Below are positions 8,964 through 17,101 of a stretch of 64,000 nucleotides of DNA, one piece after another. The notes under the pieces were generated by a model, which had not been told where the DNA came from, did not search any database, and saw only the letters and a program-made list of their open reading frames with translations. The position numbers and the translations under genes are program-made. Positions within the stretch are counted from its first letter, which is position 1. Each line of letters opens with the position of its first letter. Source of the stretch: Ga0077555 sp050187415 (GTDB taxonomy: Bacteria > Pseudomonadota > Alphaproteobacteria > Rhizobiales > Hyphomicrobiaceae); the NCBI GenBank assembly GCA_050187415.1, contig JBFWXN010000015.1, forward strand, positions 1-64,000, given 5' to 3'.

Positions 8964-9743
8964 CTATCTGCCGGTGAAAATTGGGGCGCGCCTTTCGGAG
9001 AACGCGCGCGCGGCCTCGTGGTGATCGCGACTGGTGTGGGTACGACGTTGCATATCTCGGATTTCGCCGGCTCGGTCAGCTGTCTCGCCCCGCGCAATGG
9101 CGCCGAGGACATGCTTCGATCCGCTCAGCGACAATGGCGCGTTGGCAGCAATGCGGGTCGCCATGGCCAGCGCCTCCGCCTTGACGTCGCCGTCAGTCGT
9201 GAGTTCGACGAGCCCGATCCTCAGCGCCTCCGTCGCGTCCAGCCGGTCGGCGGTGAACATGATGCGTTTGGCCTGAGCGAGCCCGACGGCGTTGAACAAT
9301 GCCTGGCTGTCGCGCAGGCCATAAAGCACGCTCAACTTCGCGGCCGGGATCGAGAACTTGCTGCAGGTGCGGGCAATGCGGATATCGCAGCACAGAGCAA
9401 GCCCCACGCCGCCGCCAATGCAATATCCGGAAATGGCGGCGATCGTCGGCTTCGATAGTCTGGCGATGGCCTCCTCGGCCGCCTCGATATCCGCGTCGAA
9501 GCGCGCTGCCGACGCTTCGTCCCTGCGCAACGTCTCGAACTCGGTGATGTCGGCACCGGCGCAAAAGTGATCGCCGGCGCCCGTCATGAGCACGACACGC
9601 ACCTGAGGGTCAGTTGCCAACCGCGCCGCGATCGCACCGAGCTCGAGCCACATGGCGTGGCGCACCACGTTGCGTTTCTCGGGACGATTGAGCGTGATCG
9701 TGGCAATGCCAGTTGGCGACGTCTCGCAGAGGATGTCGGGCAT
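8964..9743 (-). CDS. Enoyl-CoA hydratase/isomerase family protein
   Basis: A 259-residue crotonase-fold protein. The first oxyanion-hole strand is GAGDHFCAGADITEF (about 55-70), and the second is ISGYCIGGGVGLALCCD (about 104-120). The usual catalytic Glu positions of true hydratases are not clearly present (AKLSVLYGLRD follows), so it may be an isomerase, lyase or hydrolase variant. It lies 16 bases after the TctA stop and is last in the transporter operon, which suggests that the imported acid is metabolised as a CoA thioester. Confidence 0.9.
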   Translation of the reverse strand: MPDILCETSPTGIATITLNRPEKRNVVRHAMWLELGAIAARLATDPQVRVVLMTGAGDHFCAGADITEFETLRRDEASAARFDADIEAAEEAIARLSKPTIAAISGYCIGGGVGLALCCDIRIARTCSKFSIPAAKLSVLYGLRDSQALFNAVGLAQAKRIMFTADRLDATEALRIGLVELTTDGDVKAEALAMATRIAANAPLSLSGSKHVLGAIARGETADRAGEIRDMQRRTHTSRDHHEAARAFSERRAPIFTGR

Positions 9744-9759
9744 GGTGGCCTCCTTCGAC

Positions 9760-11262
9760 TCATGAATCGGCGCGGCGGGCTCGCCAGAGCGGACTGATCA
9801 TGCACCACGCGATCCAGCCGATGGCGGCCGCGAGAATGGTTGCTGCCGCCGGGCGCTCAAAAAAGATGCTGTAGGAGCCACCGGAAATGAGCAGCGTCTG
9901 CCGGAAATTGTGCTCGAGGATTGGCACCAGCAGATAGGCGATCAGCAATGGCGAGACCGGTACGCCGACCTTGCGCATCCCGTAGCCGGCAAACCCGAAG
10001 AAGATCATGAGCCAGACGTCGGTCAGGGAGGACTCGATGGCGTACGTGCCGACCACCGCCAGCAGGAGCACGCCCGCCAGCAGGATGTCGCGCGGCACGC
10101 GCACGATGTAGTGGAAAAGCCCCATGCAGAAGAAGCCGACGACGAGCAGCACCAGGTTGACAGCATAGAGGCCGCAGTAGATGGCGTACATCTTGTCGCC
10201 GTGCTGCTGGAACAGCTGCGGACCTGGGTCGAGCCCGTGCATGAGAAAGGCCCCGCCGAGAATGGCGACGAGGGAACTGCCCGGAATGCCGAGCACGAAG
10301 AACGGCAGCAGTGCGCCCGACGTCTCGGCATTGTTGGCGGTCTCGGGCGCCGCGATTCCCTCGAGCGAACCCTTTCCGAACGCCTCCGGATTGGTGGATC
10401 CGCGACGAGCGAAGCCGTAGGCGAGCATGGCTGCCGCCGACGAGCCGAGGCCCGGAAGGATGCCAATCACCACGCCGACCAGACAACCGCGCCCCATCGC
10501 GCCCCGCGTCTGCCATATCTCCGCGAAGGATAGTGAGCGGTTCTCGCGACTCTCATTGCCAAGGTCGATAACAGTCTGATCGCGCGCCAGCAGCCGTCGC
10601 TCGGCCAGCAGAAGGATCTCGCTGATCGAGAACAGCCCCATGAGTAGCGGCACGATACCGACGCCGTTGAGGAGGGCCGGTATACCGAAAACGAAACGCG
10701 AGGTCCCGGTGATGCTGTCGGAGCCCACGAGGGCGAGCAGCCCGCCGATCGCCGCAGCGATGAAGCCTTTGGTTAGCGATGTCTTCTCCACCGACACCAC
10801 GAGCGTCAGCGACAACAGAATAACGCCGACAAGCTCGGGCGGCCCGAATGCCAGTGCGAGTCGCGCCAGCCGCTCAGCCAGCACGATAAGCACCGTCGTT
10901 GCGACGATGTCGCCCACCACCGAGCCGACCAGCGCCATTCTGAGCGCTTTGCCGGCCTTGCCCTGCCGGGCCATCGGATATCCGTCGAAGGTCGTGGCGA
11001 TCGACGAGGGTGTGCCCGGCGTGTTGACCAGGATGGCCGATATGGAGCCCCCGTAAATCCCGCCGACAAACTCGCCGAGAAGAAACAGGAGCGCCGGAAC
11101 GGGCTGCATTGCAAACGTGAACGGAAGCGACAATGGCAACAACTGGACGGGGCCCACCCCCGGAATAGCACCGACGATCAGCCCCAGAATAGTGCCGACC
11201 GTCATGGCGAGAAACGCCTGCCAATTTAGCAGCAGGATAAGGCCTTCGAGGAGTTGCTCCAT
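9760..11262 (-). CDS. tctA: TTT transporter large permease TctA
   Basis: A 500-residue integral membrane protein, the large subunit of a tripartite tricarboxylate transporter, usual length about 500. Family segments include VGAIPGVGPVQLLPL, GGIYGGSISAILVNTPGTPSS and a repeat-related GILPGLGSSAAAMLAYG with PETANNAETSGALLPF. About ten or more hydrophobic spans are visible. The start at 11262 follows the TctB stop by 11 bases. It couples substrate import to an ion gradient, with the binding proteins encoded just upstream. Confidence 0.96.
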   Translation of the reverse strand: MEQLLEGLILLLNWQAFLAMTVGTILGLIVGAIPGVGPVQLLPLSLPFTFAMQPVPALLFLLGEFVGGIYGGSISAILVNTPGTPSSIATTFDGYPMARQGKAGKALRMALVGSVVGDIVATTVLIVLAERLARLALAFGPPELVGVILLSLTLVVSVEKTSLTKGFIAAAIGGLLALVGSDSITGTSRFVFGIPALLNGVGIVPLLMGLFSISEILLLAERRLLARDQTVIDLGNESRENRSLSFAEIWQTRGAMGRGCLVGVVIGILPGLGSSAAAMLAYGFARRGSTNPEAFGKGSLEGIAAPETANNAETSGALLPFFVLGIPGSSLVAILGGAFLMHGLDPGPQLFQQHGDKMYAIYCGLYAVNLVLLVVGFFCMGLFHYIVRVPRDILLAGVLLLAVVGTYAIESSLTDVWLMIFFGFAGYGMRKVGVPVSPLLIAYLLVPILEHNFRQTLLISGGSYSIFFERPAAATILAAAIGWIAWCMISPLWRARRADS

Positions 11263-11273
11263 GTCGACGGGCC

Positions 11274-11759
11274 CTATTCCAGCCAGCCGGCACGGGGCAG
11301 CGGCGTCTTCAGAAGATCGCTGAAAACCAGTTCGAGGCACCAGGCAAATGGCAATGCCACCGCGACGGCCCGCCAGAGCGGACCCTCGCCGAGGAACATG
11401 ATGAAGGCGACCATGGCGAGCGCCGTCGCCGGCAAAAACCCGATGCCCGGCAGCAGCAGCAGATAGACCACCATCATCGCGAACAGCATAAGCGGCCTCG
11501 TCAGCGCCGGCCGGACCGTGCCGTCGCCTGTCGCAGCCGTCGCCGGGCCCTGTGCGAACGTCTGCGCGACCGAGGAGAGTGCGTGTACCAGCCCCAGGAG
11601 GATAAAGGCCCACGCCAGGATCCGCGGGAAGAATGCCGGCGATACCTCACCCGTTTCCGATGCGATCACCCGCACTTCCCGCGGGATGACCACCAGCAGC
11701 AGCAACAGCCCCAGACCGGCAACGGCGGCGCCGAGCGCAACCTCCCATTCTCTTCTCAT
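11274..11759 (-). CDS. tctB: TTT transporter small permease TctB
   Basis: A 161-residue protein with four hydrophobic segments, the usual form of TctB. The first span (LGAAVAGLGLLLLLVVIP) and the GEVSPAFFPRILAWAFILLG element are typical. The start at 11759 lies 8 bases after the stop of the binding protein gene, and tctA follows after 11 bases, so the genes are clearly cotranscribed. It acts with TctA in the inner membrane. Confidence 0.92.
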   Translation of the reverse strand: MRREWEVALGAAVAGLGLLLLLVVIPREVRVIASETGEVSPAFFPRILAWAFILLGLVHALSSVAQTFAQGPATAATGDGTVRPALTRPLMLFAMMVVYLLLLPGIGFLPATALAMVAFIMFLGEGPLWRAVAVALPFAWCLELVFSDLLKTPLPRAGWLE

Positions 11760-11767
11760 TGCTCAGC

Positions 11768-12742
11768 CTACTCCTTCCACATGCCGATCTTCTTCAATGC
11801 GCCGGCCACCGCGGTGCGCTCGGCCTCCATGTCTTTGGCAATGGCCGCCGCGTCGCCATAGAGAAGCGTGAGCTGAGACTTCTTGGCGACCTCCAGGAAA
11901 CGCGGATCCTCGAGGGTCTTCTTGATTGCGTCGTGCAGTTTCGCGACGACCGCTGGCGGGGTGCCCTTCTTGACGAACATGGAGACGGCGTTCGGCGGAA
12001 AGCCGAAGTCGTAGCCGAGCTCCTTGAAGGTCGGAATGTCTGGAACCGACGGATCCCGCTTTTCAGATTGGATGGCGAGCATACGAAGCTCGCCTGCGTC
12101 CACATACTTCTTGCCGGCCGTGATCGACGACGTGCCGACATCGATATGCTTGCCGAGAACCAGCTGCAAAACTTCAGCGGCGCCCTTGGTTGGAACTTCG
12201 CGCAGCTTGATTCCAGCGGCATCCATCCAGGCCGCGGGCGCAAGGTGGAGCTGCAGGCCCCGTCCGGTATGGCCGTAGGCAAGTTTCCCTGGCCTCGCCT
12301 TGGCGGCATTGGTGAAATCGTCGAGTGTCTTCCACGGAGACGCGGAATTAACGTAGGCCGCGAACGGGAATGCGCAGAAGCGGATGACCGGTATGAGATC
12401 CTGGCTTGTGTACGGCACATCGTAGAAGAACTTGTAGACTTCCGGCACGTAGCCCGACGACATCAGCGATACGACCGTGTAGCCATCGGCCGGCTTCGAC
12501 AGCATTTCGATGGCCGCCGCTGTCGTGCCACCACCCGGCTTGTTGGTGGCCAGCATCGGTTCACCGAGGTGGTCCTTGACGAAGGTGGCGATGGCTCGCA
12601 GCGCAATGTCGACGCCGCCGCCGGCGCTGAATGGCCCGATGGACGTAACCGGCCGCTTCGGCCAGTCGGATTCCGCGTTTGCCGCGACCGGCGACAGAAG
12701 CAGACTCAGCGCTATGATAAGGCCTTTCAGCCGCATCGACAT
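11768..12742 (-). CDS. tctC: Bug/TctC-family binding protein, copy 2 of a tandem pair
   Basis: A 324-residue periplasmic TTT binding protein with signal peptide (RLKGLIIALSLLL...ANA). The start at 12742 has GGAGGAA just upstream; a second Met two codons later is also possible. It is a close paralogue of the next gene upstream: shared blocks include ALRAIATFVKDHLG, LATNKPGGG, SKPADGYTVV, GYVPEVYKFFYDVPYTS and ELGYDFGFPP. It lies 63 bases downstream of that copy and immediately before tctB. The differences are concentrated in the middle of the protein, so the two may bind related but different acids. Confidence 0.94.
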   Translation of the reverse strand: MSMRLKGLIIALSLLLSPVAANAESDWPKRPVTSIGPFSAGGGVDIALRAIATFVKDHLGEPMLATNKPGGGTTAAAIEMLSKPADGYTVVSLMSSGYVPEVYKFFYDVPYTSQDLIPVIRFCAFPFAAYVNSASPWKTLDDFTNAAKARPGKLAYGHTGRGLQLHLAPAAWMDAAGIKLREVPTKGAAEVLQLVLGKHIDVGTSSITAGKKYVDAGELRMLAIQSEKRDPSVPDIPTFKELGYDFGFPPNAVSMFVKKGTPPAVVAKLHDAIKKTLEDPRFLEVAKKSQLTLLYGDAAAIAKDMEAERTAVAGALKKIGMWKE

Positions 12743-12805
12743 TTCTTCCTCCAATCAAGGGCGGTTGCTCCCAGCCGCGGCGTACTTATTGCGCGAGCGC
12801 CACCG

Positions 12806-13774
12806 TCAGTCCTTCCACATGCCGAGGTCCTTCAGCGCGGCTGCCACTGCGGTGCGTTCGGCTGCGATATCTTTGGCGATAGCTCCCGCGTCGCCGTAGT
12901 CGATCGGTATCTTCGCCTTCGCGGCCACCTCGATGTAACGCGGGTCTTCAAGCGTTTTCTTTACCGCATCGTGAAGTTTTGCGACGATGGCAGGTGACGT
13001 TCCGGCCTTCACGAACAGCGAGAGAGCGACGGGCGGAAAGCCAAAGTCGTAGCCCAGCTCTTTCATGGTGGGCGTGTCGGAAAACGGCGCTTCGCGCTTG
13101 GTGGACTGAACCGCGAGGACGCGTAGCTCACCGGACTGCACGTACTTCGTGGCGGCCGTAATTGATGATGTGCCGATATTGATGTGCTTTCCGAGAAGCA
13201 GCTGCAATACCTCGCTTGCACCCTTGGTCGGCACCTCGCGCAGTTTTATTCCTGCGGCGTTGGCATAGGCCGCCGGGGTCAGATGCAGCAAGATGCCCCT
13301 GCCAGTATGGCCGTAAGCGAGCTTGCCGGGGTTCGCCTTGGCGTCGCGCGTGAAGTCCGCGAGCGTTTTCCAAGGCGACGACGAGCTGACGTAGAGGCCG
13401 AACGGAAAGGCCCCGACCCGGATCACGGGCACCAGGTCTTTGCTGGTGTAAGGCACGTCATAGAAAAATTTGTAGACTTCCGGCACGTAGCCGGCCGACA
13501 GAAGCGCCACCACCGTGTATCCGTCGGCCGGCTTGGACAGCATCTCCAAAGCCGCCGCCGTCGAACCGCCACCCGGTTTGTTGGTGGCAAGGAACGGTTG
13601 GCCCAGATGGTCCTTGACGAAGGTGGCGATGGCCCTCAGCGCGATGTCCGCACCTCCGCCAGCGGCCAACGGACCGATGGAGGTAATGGGCCGTTGCGGC
13701 CAGTCGCTTTGAGCGCGCGCACCTTGCGGCGCAAGAAGAAGCGCGACTGCTACGACCATGGTAGATAGCCTCAT
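12806..13774 (-). CDS. tctC: Bug/TctC-family binding protein, copy 1 of a tandem pair
   Basis: A 322-residue periplasmic TTT binding protein, first gene of the minus-strand transporter operon. The signal peptide (RLSTMVVAVALLLAPQGARA) ends before QSDWPQRPITSIGP. The start at 13774 is set by GGAGGAGG upstream; the frame is open further but without another site. It is a tandem duplicate of the gene at 11768-12742, similar along its whole length. The operon promoter must lie between 13,775 and about 13,930, next to a broken CoA-transferase fragment on the other strand. Confidence 0.94.
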   Translation of the reverse strand: MRLSTMVVAVALLLAPQGARAQSDWPQRPITSIGPLAAGGGADIALRAIATFVKDHLGQPFLATNKPGGGSTAAALEMLSKPADGYTVVALLSAGYVPEVYKFFYDVPYTSKDLVPVIRVGAFPFGLYVSSSSPWKTLADFTRDAKANPGKLAYGHTGRGILLHLTPAAYANAAGIKLREVPTKGASEVLQLLLGKHINIGTSSITAATKYVQSGELRVLAVQSTKREAPFSDTPTMKELGYDFGFPPVALSLFVKAGTSPAIVAKLHDAVKKTLEDPRYIEVAAKAKIPIDYGDAGAIAKDIAAERTAVAAALKDLGMWKD

Positions 13775-13930
13775 GGAAATATCCTCCTCCAGTATGTCTC
13801 GACATGGCCGATGCGCATGCGAGATGGACGGGCCGATCACCTGCTTGACGTTCCGGGATCGTTACCCACCCAATGCCATGGTACTTGGCGCACGCCGTGT
13901 GGCCAGTTTTTTCGGGAGAAGCGAATCCCA

Positions 13931-14246
13931 GGCGCATTGGAGCGATTCGTCGTTCTCGATCTGACCAGCCACCTGTCGGGGCCATACGCGGCGATGATGC
14001 TGGCCGACCACGGGGCCGACGTCATCGGGCGCAAAGGCACAGGCGACGACGCGCGCCGCATGCCACCGTCCGTTGAAGGCGAAAGCGCACCGTCCATGGT
14101 CTGGAATCGTAATAAGCGATCGGTAGAGCTGGACTTTAAGGCAGACGACGACAAGAAGCGTCTGCTGGATCTCGCAGACAGAGCCGACATTTTGATCGAG
14201 AATTTTCGCCCCGGTGTGCTGGATAAGCTGGGTCTTCGCTACGACG
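13931..14246 (+). pseudogene. Class III (CaiB/BaiF) CoA-transferase N-terminal fragment
   Basis: The frame encodes about 105 residues of a class III CoA-transferase N-terminus: LDLTSHLSGPYAAMMLADHGAD, then NRNKRSVELDFK and IENFRPGVLDKLGLRYD, all standard family landmarks. After the Tyr-Asp the similarity stops and an unrelated TPR-like sequence continues in the same frame. No ribosome site precedes it. It is a remnant; the intact gene may once have activated the acid imported by the adjacent TTT system. Confidence 0.75.
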
Positions 14247-14452
14247 CCAGCTTTTCCATTGGCATGGACGGCCACGATCGCGTTGCAGCATTTGCTGCAT
14301 TCCAGTCAGCCTTGGCTCTCAGCGCGTCGAGCGCGTTGACCTATATCCTCGGCAGCGTGGTCCTTGGCTGGGGCGCAGAAGCCGAACGCGCCATCGAATG
14401 GAGCGAGCGTGGTTTGCGCTTGAGCCCATTCGACACGTGGGCGTTCGCTGCC
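14247..14452 (+). pseudogene. Fragment of a TPR region like those of class III adenylate/guanylate cyclases
   Basis: In frame with the CoA-transferase fragment, this part encodes AAFAAFQSALALSASSA, GSVVLGWGAEAERAIEW and SERGLRLSPFDTWAFAA. That is the pattern of TPR repeats at the C-terminus of many rhizobial adenylate/guanylate cyclases. Neither the cyclase domain nor the rest of the repeats is present. The change of family inside one open frame marks a recombination joint at about 14,247. Confidence 0.6.
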
Positions 14453-14530
14453 TTACTATTTACCGACGTGGTTATGCCCGGCAATCTGCGCAGCCCGGAG
14501 TTGGCGCGAGTAAGAACTTCCCGCGAGTAG
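14453..14530 (+). pseudogene. Response-regulator receiver fragment
   Basis: The last 25 residues of the same open frame read LLFTDVVMPGNLRSPELAR, matching the phospho-acceptor strand (TDVVMPG) of receiver domains in hybrid histidine kinases. The preceding and following parts of the receiver fold are missing. The stop at 14,528-14,530 ends the chimeric frame. Confidence 0.6.
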
Positions 14531-14655
14531 CGTCTTCGATGGGTCCAAGGATCAAAGCGAGCGGAGTGCGCAGCTCGTGGCTGACATTGGAGAAGAACAA
14601 GATCTGCGCCGCAGCGCGCCCAATGAACTCGCGGTACTCCTGATTAGCGAAACCA
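14531..14655 (-). pseudogene. Histidine kinase H-box fragment
   Basis: On the minus strand the frame reads EYREFIGRAAAQ followed directly by FFSNVSHELRTPLALILGP. The second part is an H-box with the phospho-accepting His, and the first resembles the end of the GAF-like region that normally lies tens of residues before it. An internal deletion therefore seems to join them. The fragment is opposite in strand to the adjacent receiver fragment, so an inversion is also implied. Confidence 0.6.
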
Positions 14656-15036
14656 GTCGAGCGCGTTCGAGCCAGGAAGCAAGACGAGCAAATAAACGTC
14701 CGAGCGTGCTTGCGAGTTCCGATAACACGTCACGAGACGAGGCTGACGCCCACCCTATAGGTCCGCGCTGGACGGAGGCTGAGTCATCGCCTCTCCGTAG
14801 GGGTGCCACGAACCTGACGTCGCCGGGCGCGTTGGCGGGGGCGAGGCAATAAGCTTTGGAGTTTGAGACAAAACGAATATATATTCAATGTCGCAAGGCA
14901 TTATCTACGGCTGAGTTAAAGTTATCTATCGGCATCAACCAAGGCCAAGATTTGGCGAATCGTAGATTTTACTAAGTACAGGAACCTCCACCATAACAGC
15001 GCGTTTTCCTCGGGTCGAAGCAAACGGAGGTAACTC
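14656..15036. other. Intergenic, partly AT-rich, no intact gene
   Basis: No gene is recognisable here. The part from about 14,860 to 15,000 is clearly richer in A and T than the rest of the window and probably contains the promoter of the small secreted protein at 15,037. Short frames in this stretch look random. Confidence 0.5.
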
Positions 15037-15261
15037 ATGCGCTATGCTATTATCCCCGCTGCGATAGCCGCGGTGCTCTTGACAAGTATCGGGGCAAACG
15101 CCGCCGAATATTATGTCGTCCGGGAGAAGACTTCGAAGAAGTGCAAGATTGTAGAAACCCGGCCCGCCGAGACAACGTGGGTGCAGGTCGGTCCGGCCGC
15201 CTTCAAGACACGCGATGAAGCGGATCGGCAAATCAAAGTCATATGCAAAGAAAAGCACTGA
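15037..15261 (+). CDS. Small exported protein of unknown function
   Basis: A 74-residue protein with a clear signal peptide (IIPAAIAAVLLTSIGANA) and a mature part of about 51 residues rich in Lys, Glu and Thr with two Cys (Cys in KKCKIVE and VICKEKH), which could form a disulfide. Similar small EYYVV...KKC proteins are common in Rhizobiales, without known function. GGAGG lies 7 bases before the ATG. A perfect hairpin terminator follows 6 bases after the stop, so it is a single-gene transcript. Confidence 0.82.
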   Translation: MRYAIIPAAIAAVLLTSIGANAAEYYVVREKTSKKCKIVETRPAETTWVQVGPAAFKTRDEADRQIKVICKEKH

Positions 15262-15267
15262 TCGATG

Positions 15268-15290
15268 GGCCGCCACAAAAGGCGGCCTTT
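15268..15290 (+). terminator. Rho-independent terminator
   Basis: A perfect 7-bp stem, GGCCGCC with GGCGGCC, encloses a 6-base loop and is followed by TTT. Flanking ATCGA and TCGAT (15,261-15,265 and 15,290-15,294) can extend the pairing. It directly follows the small exported protein gene. Confidence 0.75.
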
Positions 15291-15586
15291 CGATATTTAA
15301 TGATCCTCAAAATAACGCCCGGCTGCCCGATTTTTTGCGAAGATTTATGATAAACCGCTAGCGGATCCTTTCATCGGGGAATTGCTCCAAATCGATAAGA
15401 CGATTGCGCCAGCCCATCCCCTCCGCCCGCACCGCCGACGTCAAAAACCATTTGGGCATCGCTGAGCTCCGCAAACGTTAGATCGATACGCAGTGCGTTC
15501 GCCTGCCGCGAGAATGCGCCCCGCCGAGAATCTGTGGTGGTGCGCTGAACGCCGCAAGCAACATTGGGAAGAGTACATCTGCCTGC
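15291..15586. other. Gap without a gene
   Basis: The stretch between the terminator and the convergent PilZ gene shows no convincing coding frame, RNA gene or repeat. Confidence 0.5.
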
Positions 15587-15889
15587 CTACTTGCGTTCAC
15601 GGCGACCAAACACTGCTGAACTTGGCAGGGGAGGACCGCCATCGAGCCATCTCACGCCGATAACGCTCTTGCCTCGCCATTCGACAGTAGCGCGATATCG
15701 CCCGCCCTTTGCATCTTCGACCTCAATCTGCGCTGGCATCCAGTCGGACGTCGCGCACCGGATTCGCGCGCCACCGGCGGAAATATCCAGAATGCGCGCG
15801 AGCATGGTCGAGTTTCCGACATGAATTTTCACCGCGCGATCGACGGCGAAGCGTGGCCGTTTCCGACGCGGTGATCCGGCTGGCGGCAT
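15587..15889 (-). CDS. PilZ-domain protein
   Basis: A 100-residue single-domain PilZ protein. The N-terminal RRKRPRF and the DISAGGARIRC segment correspond to the RxxxR and (D/N)xSxxG motifs that bind cyclic di-GMP, and VEWRGKSVIGVRW is a typical last strand. The cytoplasmic protein probably acts as a cyclic di-GMP sensor or adaptor. The start at 15889 has GAGGAG 8 bases upstream. No obvious partner lies next to it. Confidence 0.85.
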   Translation of the reverse strand: MPPAGSPRRKRPRFAVDRAVKIHVGNSTMLARILDISAGGARIRCATSDWMPAQIEVEDAKGGRYRATVEWRGKSVIGVRWLDGGPPLPSSAVFGRRERK

Positions 15890-16195
15890 TCGATTGCTCT
15901 CCTCACGACTTCGTGAGAAACAAACGATCCCAGTGGTTCAGAGTTCCGCCGACCCGCCATCTCGTGGCGGACGACGCAGTTGCTCCAGATTGCCGCCCGA
16001 AGAAATTGCGTTTATGGGGCAGGGATGCGAAGAGTTTTCAGACGGGAAAAATTGCACTGGCCCCCGTATCGATCTTTTTTTGATTTTTGTAACCGGTGTC
16101 GGGAACCTGCTCGACTTGGCCTGACTTAAATACTGCATCGCACCGGAGAATTTCTTCGGGCGGATTCAGGACAAGGTTCAAAAGGGAGCTCGCTT
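15890..16195. other. Divergent intergenic region
   Basis: About 306 bases between the PilZ gene (minus) and the DUF883-like gene (plus). It should carry promoters for both. A T-run at 16,074-16,081 has no clear hairpin before it, and no coding frame is convincing. Confidence 0.45.
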
Positions 16196-16450
16196 ATGGC
16201 GTCTTTGACAGAAGAACTCGCGGAGGAAGCGAAGCAAGATAGTAAGCAGATGGTCGCGGACATTCAGCGTGGAGCGTATCGCGTTGCTTCCGACGCGCAG
16301 GCCGCGGTGTCTGAGGCGATGGCTCCGTTAGGTCGAGTGGAGCGCAATTTTGAAGCTGCTATCGCGAAATCGGCAAGGGAACAGCCAACCGCCACGTTGG
16401 GCCTTGCCGTAGCGCTCGGATTTGTTCTCGGGGCTCTCTGGCGAGCCTGA
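16196..16450 (+). CDS. ElaB/YqjD (DUF883)-like small membrane protein
   Basis: An 84-residue protein with a long polar helix (TEELAEEAKQDSKQM onwards) and one C-terminal membrane span (TATLGLAVALGFVLGALW) ending in RA. This is the layout of ElaB/YqjD-type proteins, which in enteric bacteria anchor ribosomes to the membrane in stationary phase; whether this one does is not known. AGGGAG precedes the start. It stands alone, followed by a possible hairpin. Confidence 0.78.
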   Translation: MASLTEELAEEAKQDSKQMVADIQRGAYRVASDAQAAVSEAMAPLGRVERNFEAAIAKSAREQPTATLGLAVALGFVLGALWRA

Positions 16451-16777
16451 TACGGATCGGAACTGAGCGTCCGCCTCAAGTGGGAGAGGCGGGGCCAAAT
16501 TTAATTCGAGATGTGCGGAACGCCCGCAGATGACGGGGATTATGCAACCTGAGCCCCTGGATTTTCGCCCGCTTTCCGATCTTTTCGGCAAGATCAGCCC
16601 CGGATCTGTCAAAAACCTCCACCGGCTCCCCACCGGATGGTCTTTGACCATGATGATGGACGGCCGGCACGCAAACAAGAGTCCTGCGCAAAGTCATGCC
16701 CAGCGTCGCCTGACGCGACCGCTTCTGGAACATTACAGGAGCGATTGATCAGGCGGCGCGATCGTCCGCCGGCCTCG
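16451..16777. other. Gap with a hairpin, no confident gene
   Basis: Small frames on both strands overlap here and none resembles a known family. A hairpin CCGCCTC/GAGGCGG is at 16,471-16,492. I make no gene call. Confidence 0.45.
16471..16492 (+). terminator. Possible terminator hairpin
   Basis: A 7-bp perfect stem, CCGCCTC with GAGGCGG, and an 8-base loop lie 20 bases after the DUF883-like gene. Only a short AAATTT follows, so its strength as an intrinsic terminator is uncertain. Confidence 0.35.
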
Positions 16778-16999
16778 TCAGGCTTGCTGGCGCGTGCCGC
16801 CTACGACGACATGCAGGGCGTCAAGCACCTCGTGCAGGTAATCCAGCGCAGCCTCGGCATCGCTCAACCGTGCGTGTACACCGTCGGCGTCTAGTCCGCG
16901 GCGCTCGATCTCGACCGCTTCCGTCTTCAGACCCAGAATTTCCGAGCTGTAGCTGCCGACCAGCTTTTGGATTGTGATGAGCTGCATCCCCGCCGACAT
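16778..16999 (-). CDS. Hypothetical protein, mostly alpha-helical
   Basis: A 73-residue protein if started at 16999, 90 if started at 17050. The sequence (LITIQKLVGSYSSEILGLK, then LSDAEAALDYLHEVLDAL) is amphipathic and Leu-rich, suggesting a helical bundle or coiled coil. I do not recognise the family. Neither start has a good ribosome site; the shorter one is chosen because the longer overlaps an inverted repeat. It is divergent from the decayed SRAP gene. Confidence 0.45.
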   Translation of the reverse strand: MSAGMQLITIQKLVGSYSSEILGLKTEAVEIERRGLDADGVHARLSDAEAALDYLHEVLDALHVVVGGTRQQA

Positions 17000-17021
17000 G
17001 TGCCAACCCCGCTTGTGTTCG

Positions 17022-17053
17022 TGAATGATGAACAAACATTCATGTATCATTCA
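17022..17053. repeat. Inverted repeat, possible operator
   Basis: TGAATGAT (17,022-17,029) and its exact complement ATCATTCA (17,046-17,053) are separated by 16 bases in a locally AT-rich spot between two divergent genes. It could be a regulator site for either of them. One of those genes is an SOS-type (SRAP) pseudogene, but the arms do not resemble a LexA box that I know. Confidence 0.35.
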
Positions 17054-17101
17054 AGTGGGAGACGGTCCAGTCCGGCGACCGAGACATTGGGGATAGCCGC
17101 T

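Noticed and set aside
13811..14530. Single 239-residue protein spanning the CoA-transferase, TPR and receiver pieces
   Set aside because: The frame is open, but the three parts belong to unrelated families and each is truncated; treated as fused remnants.
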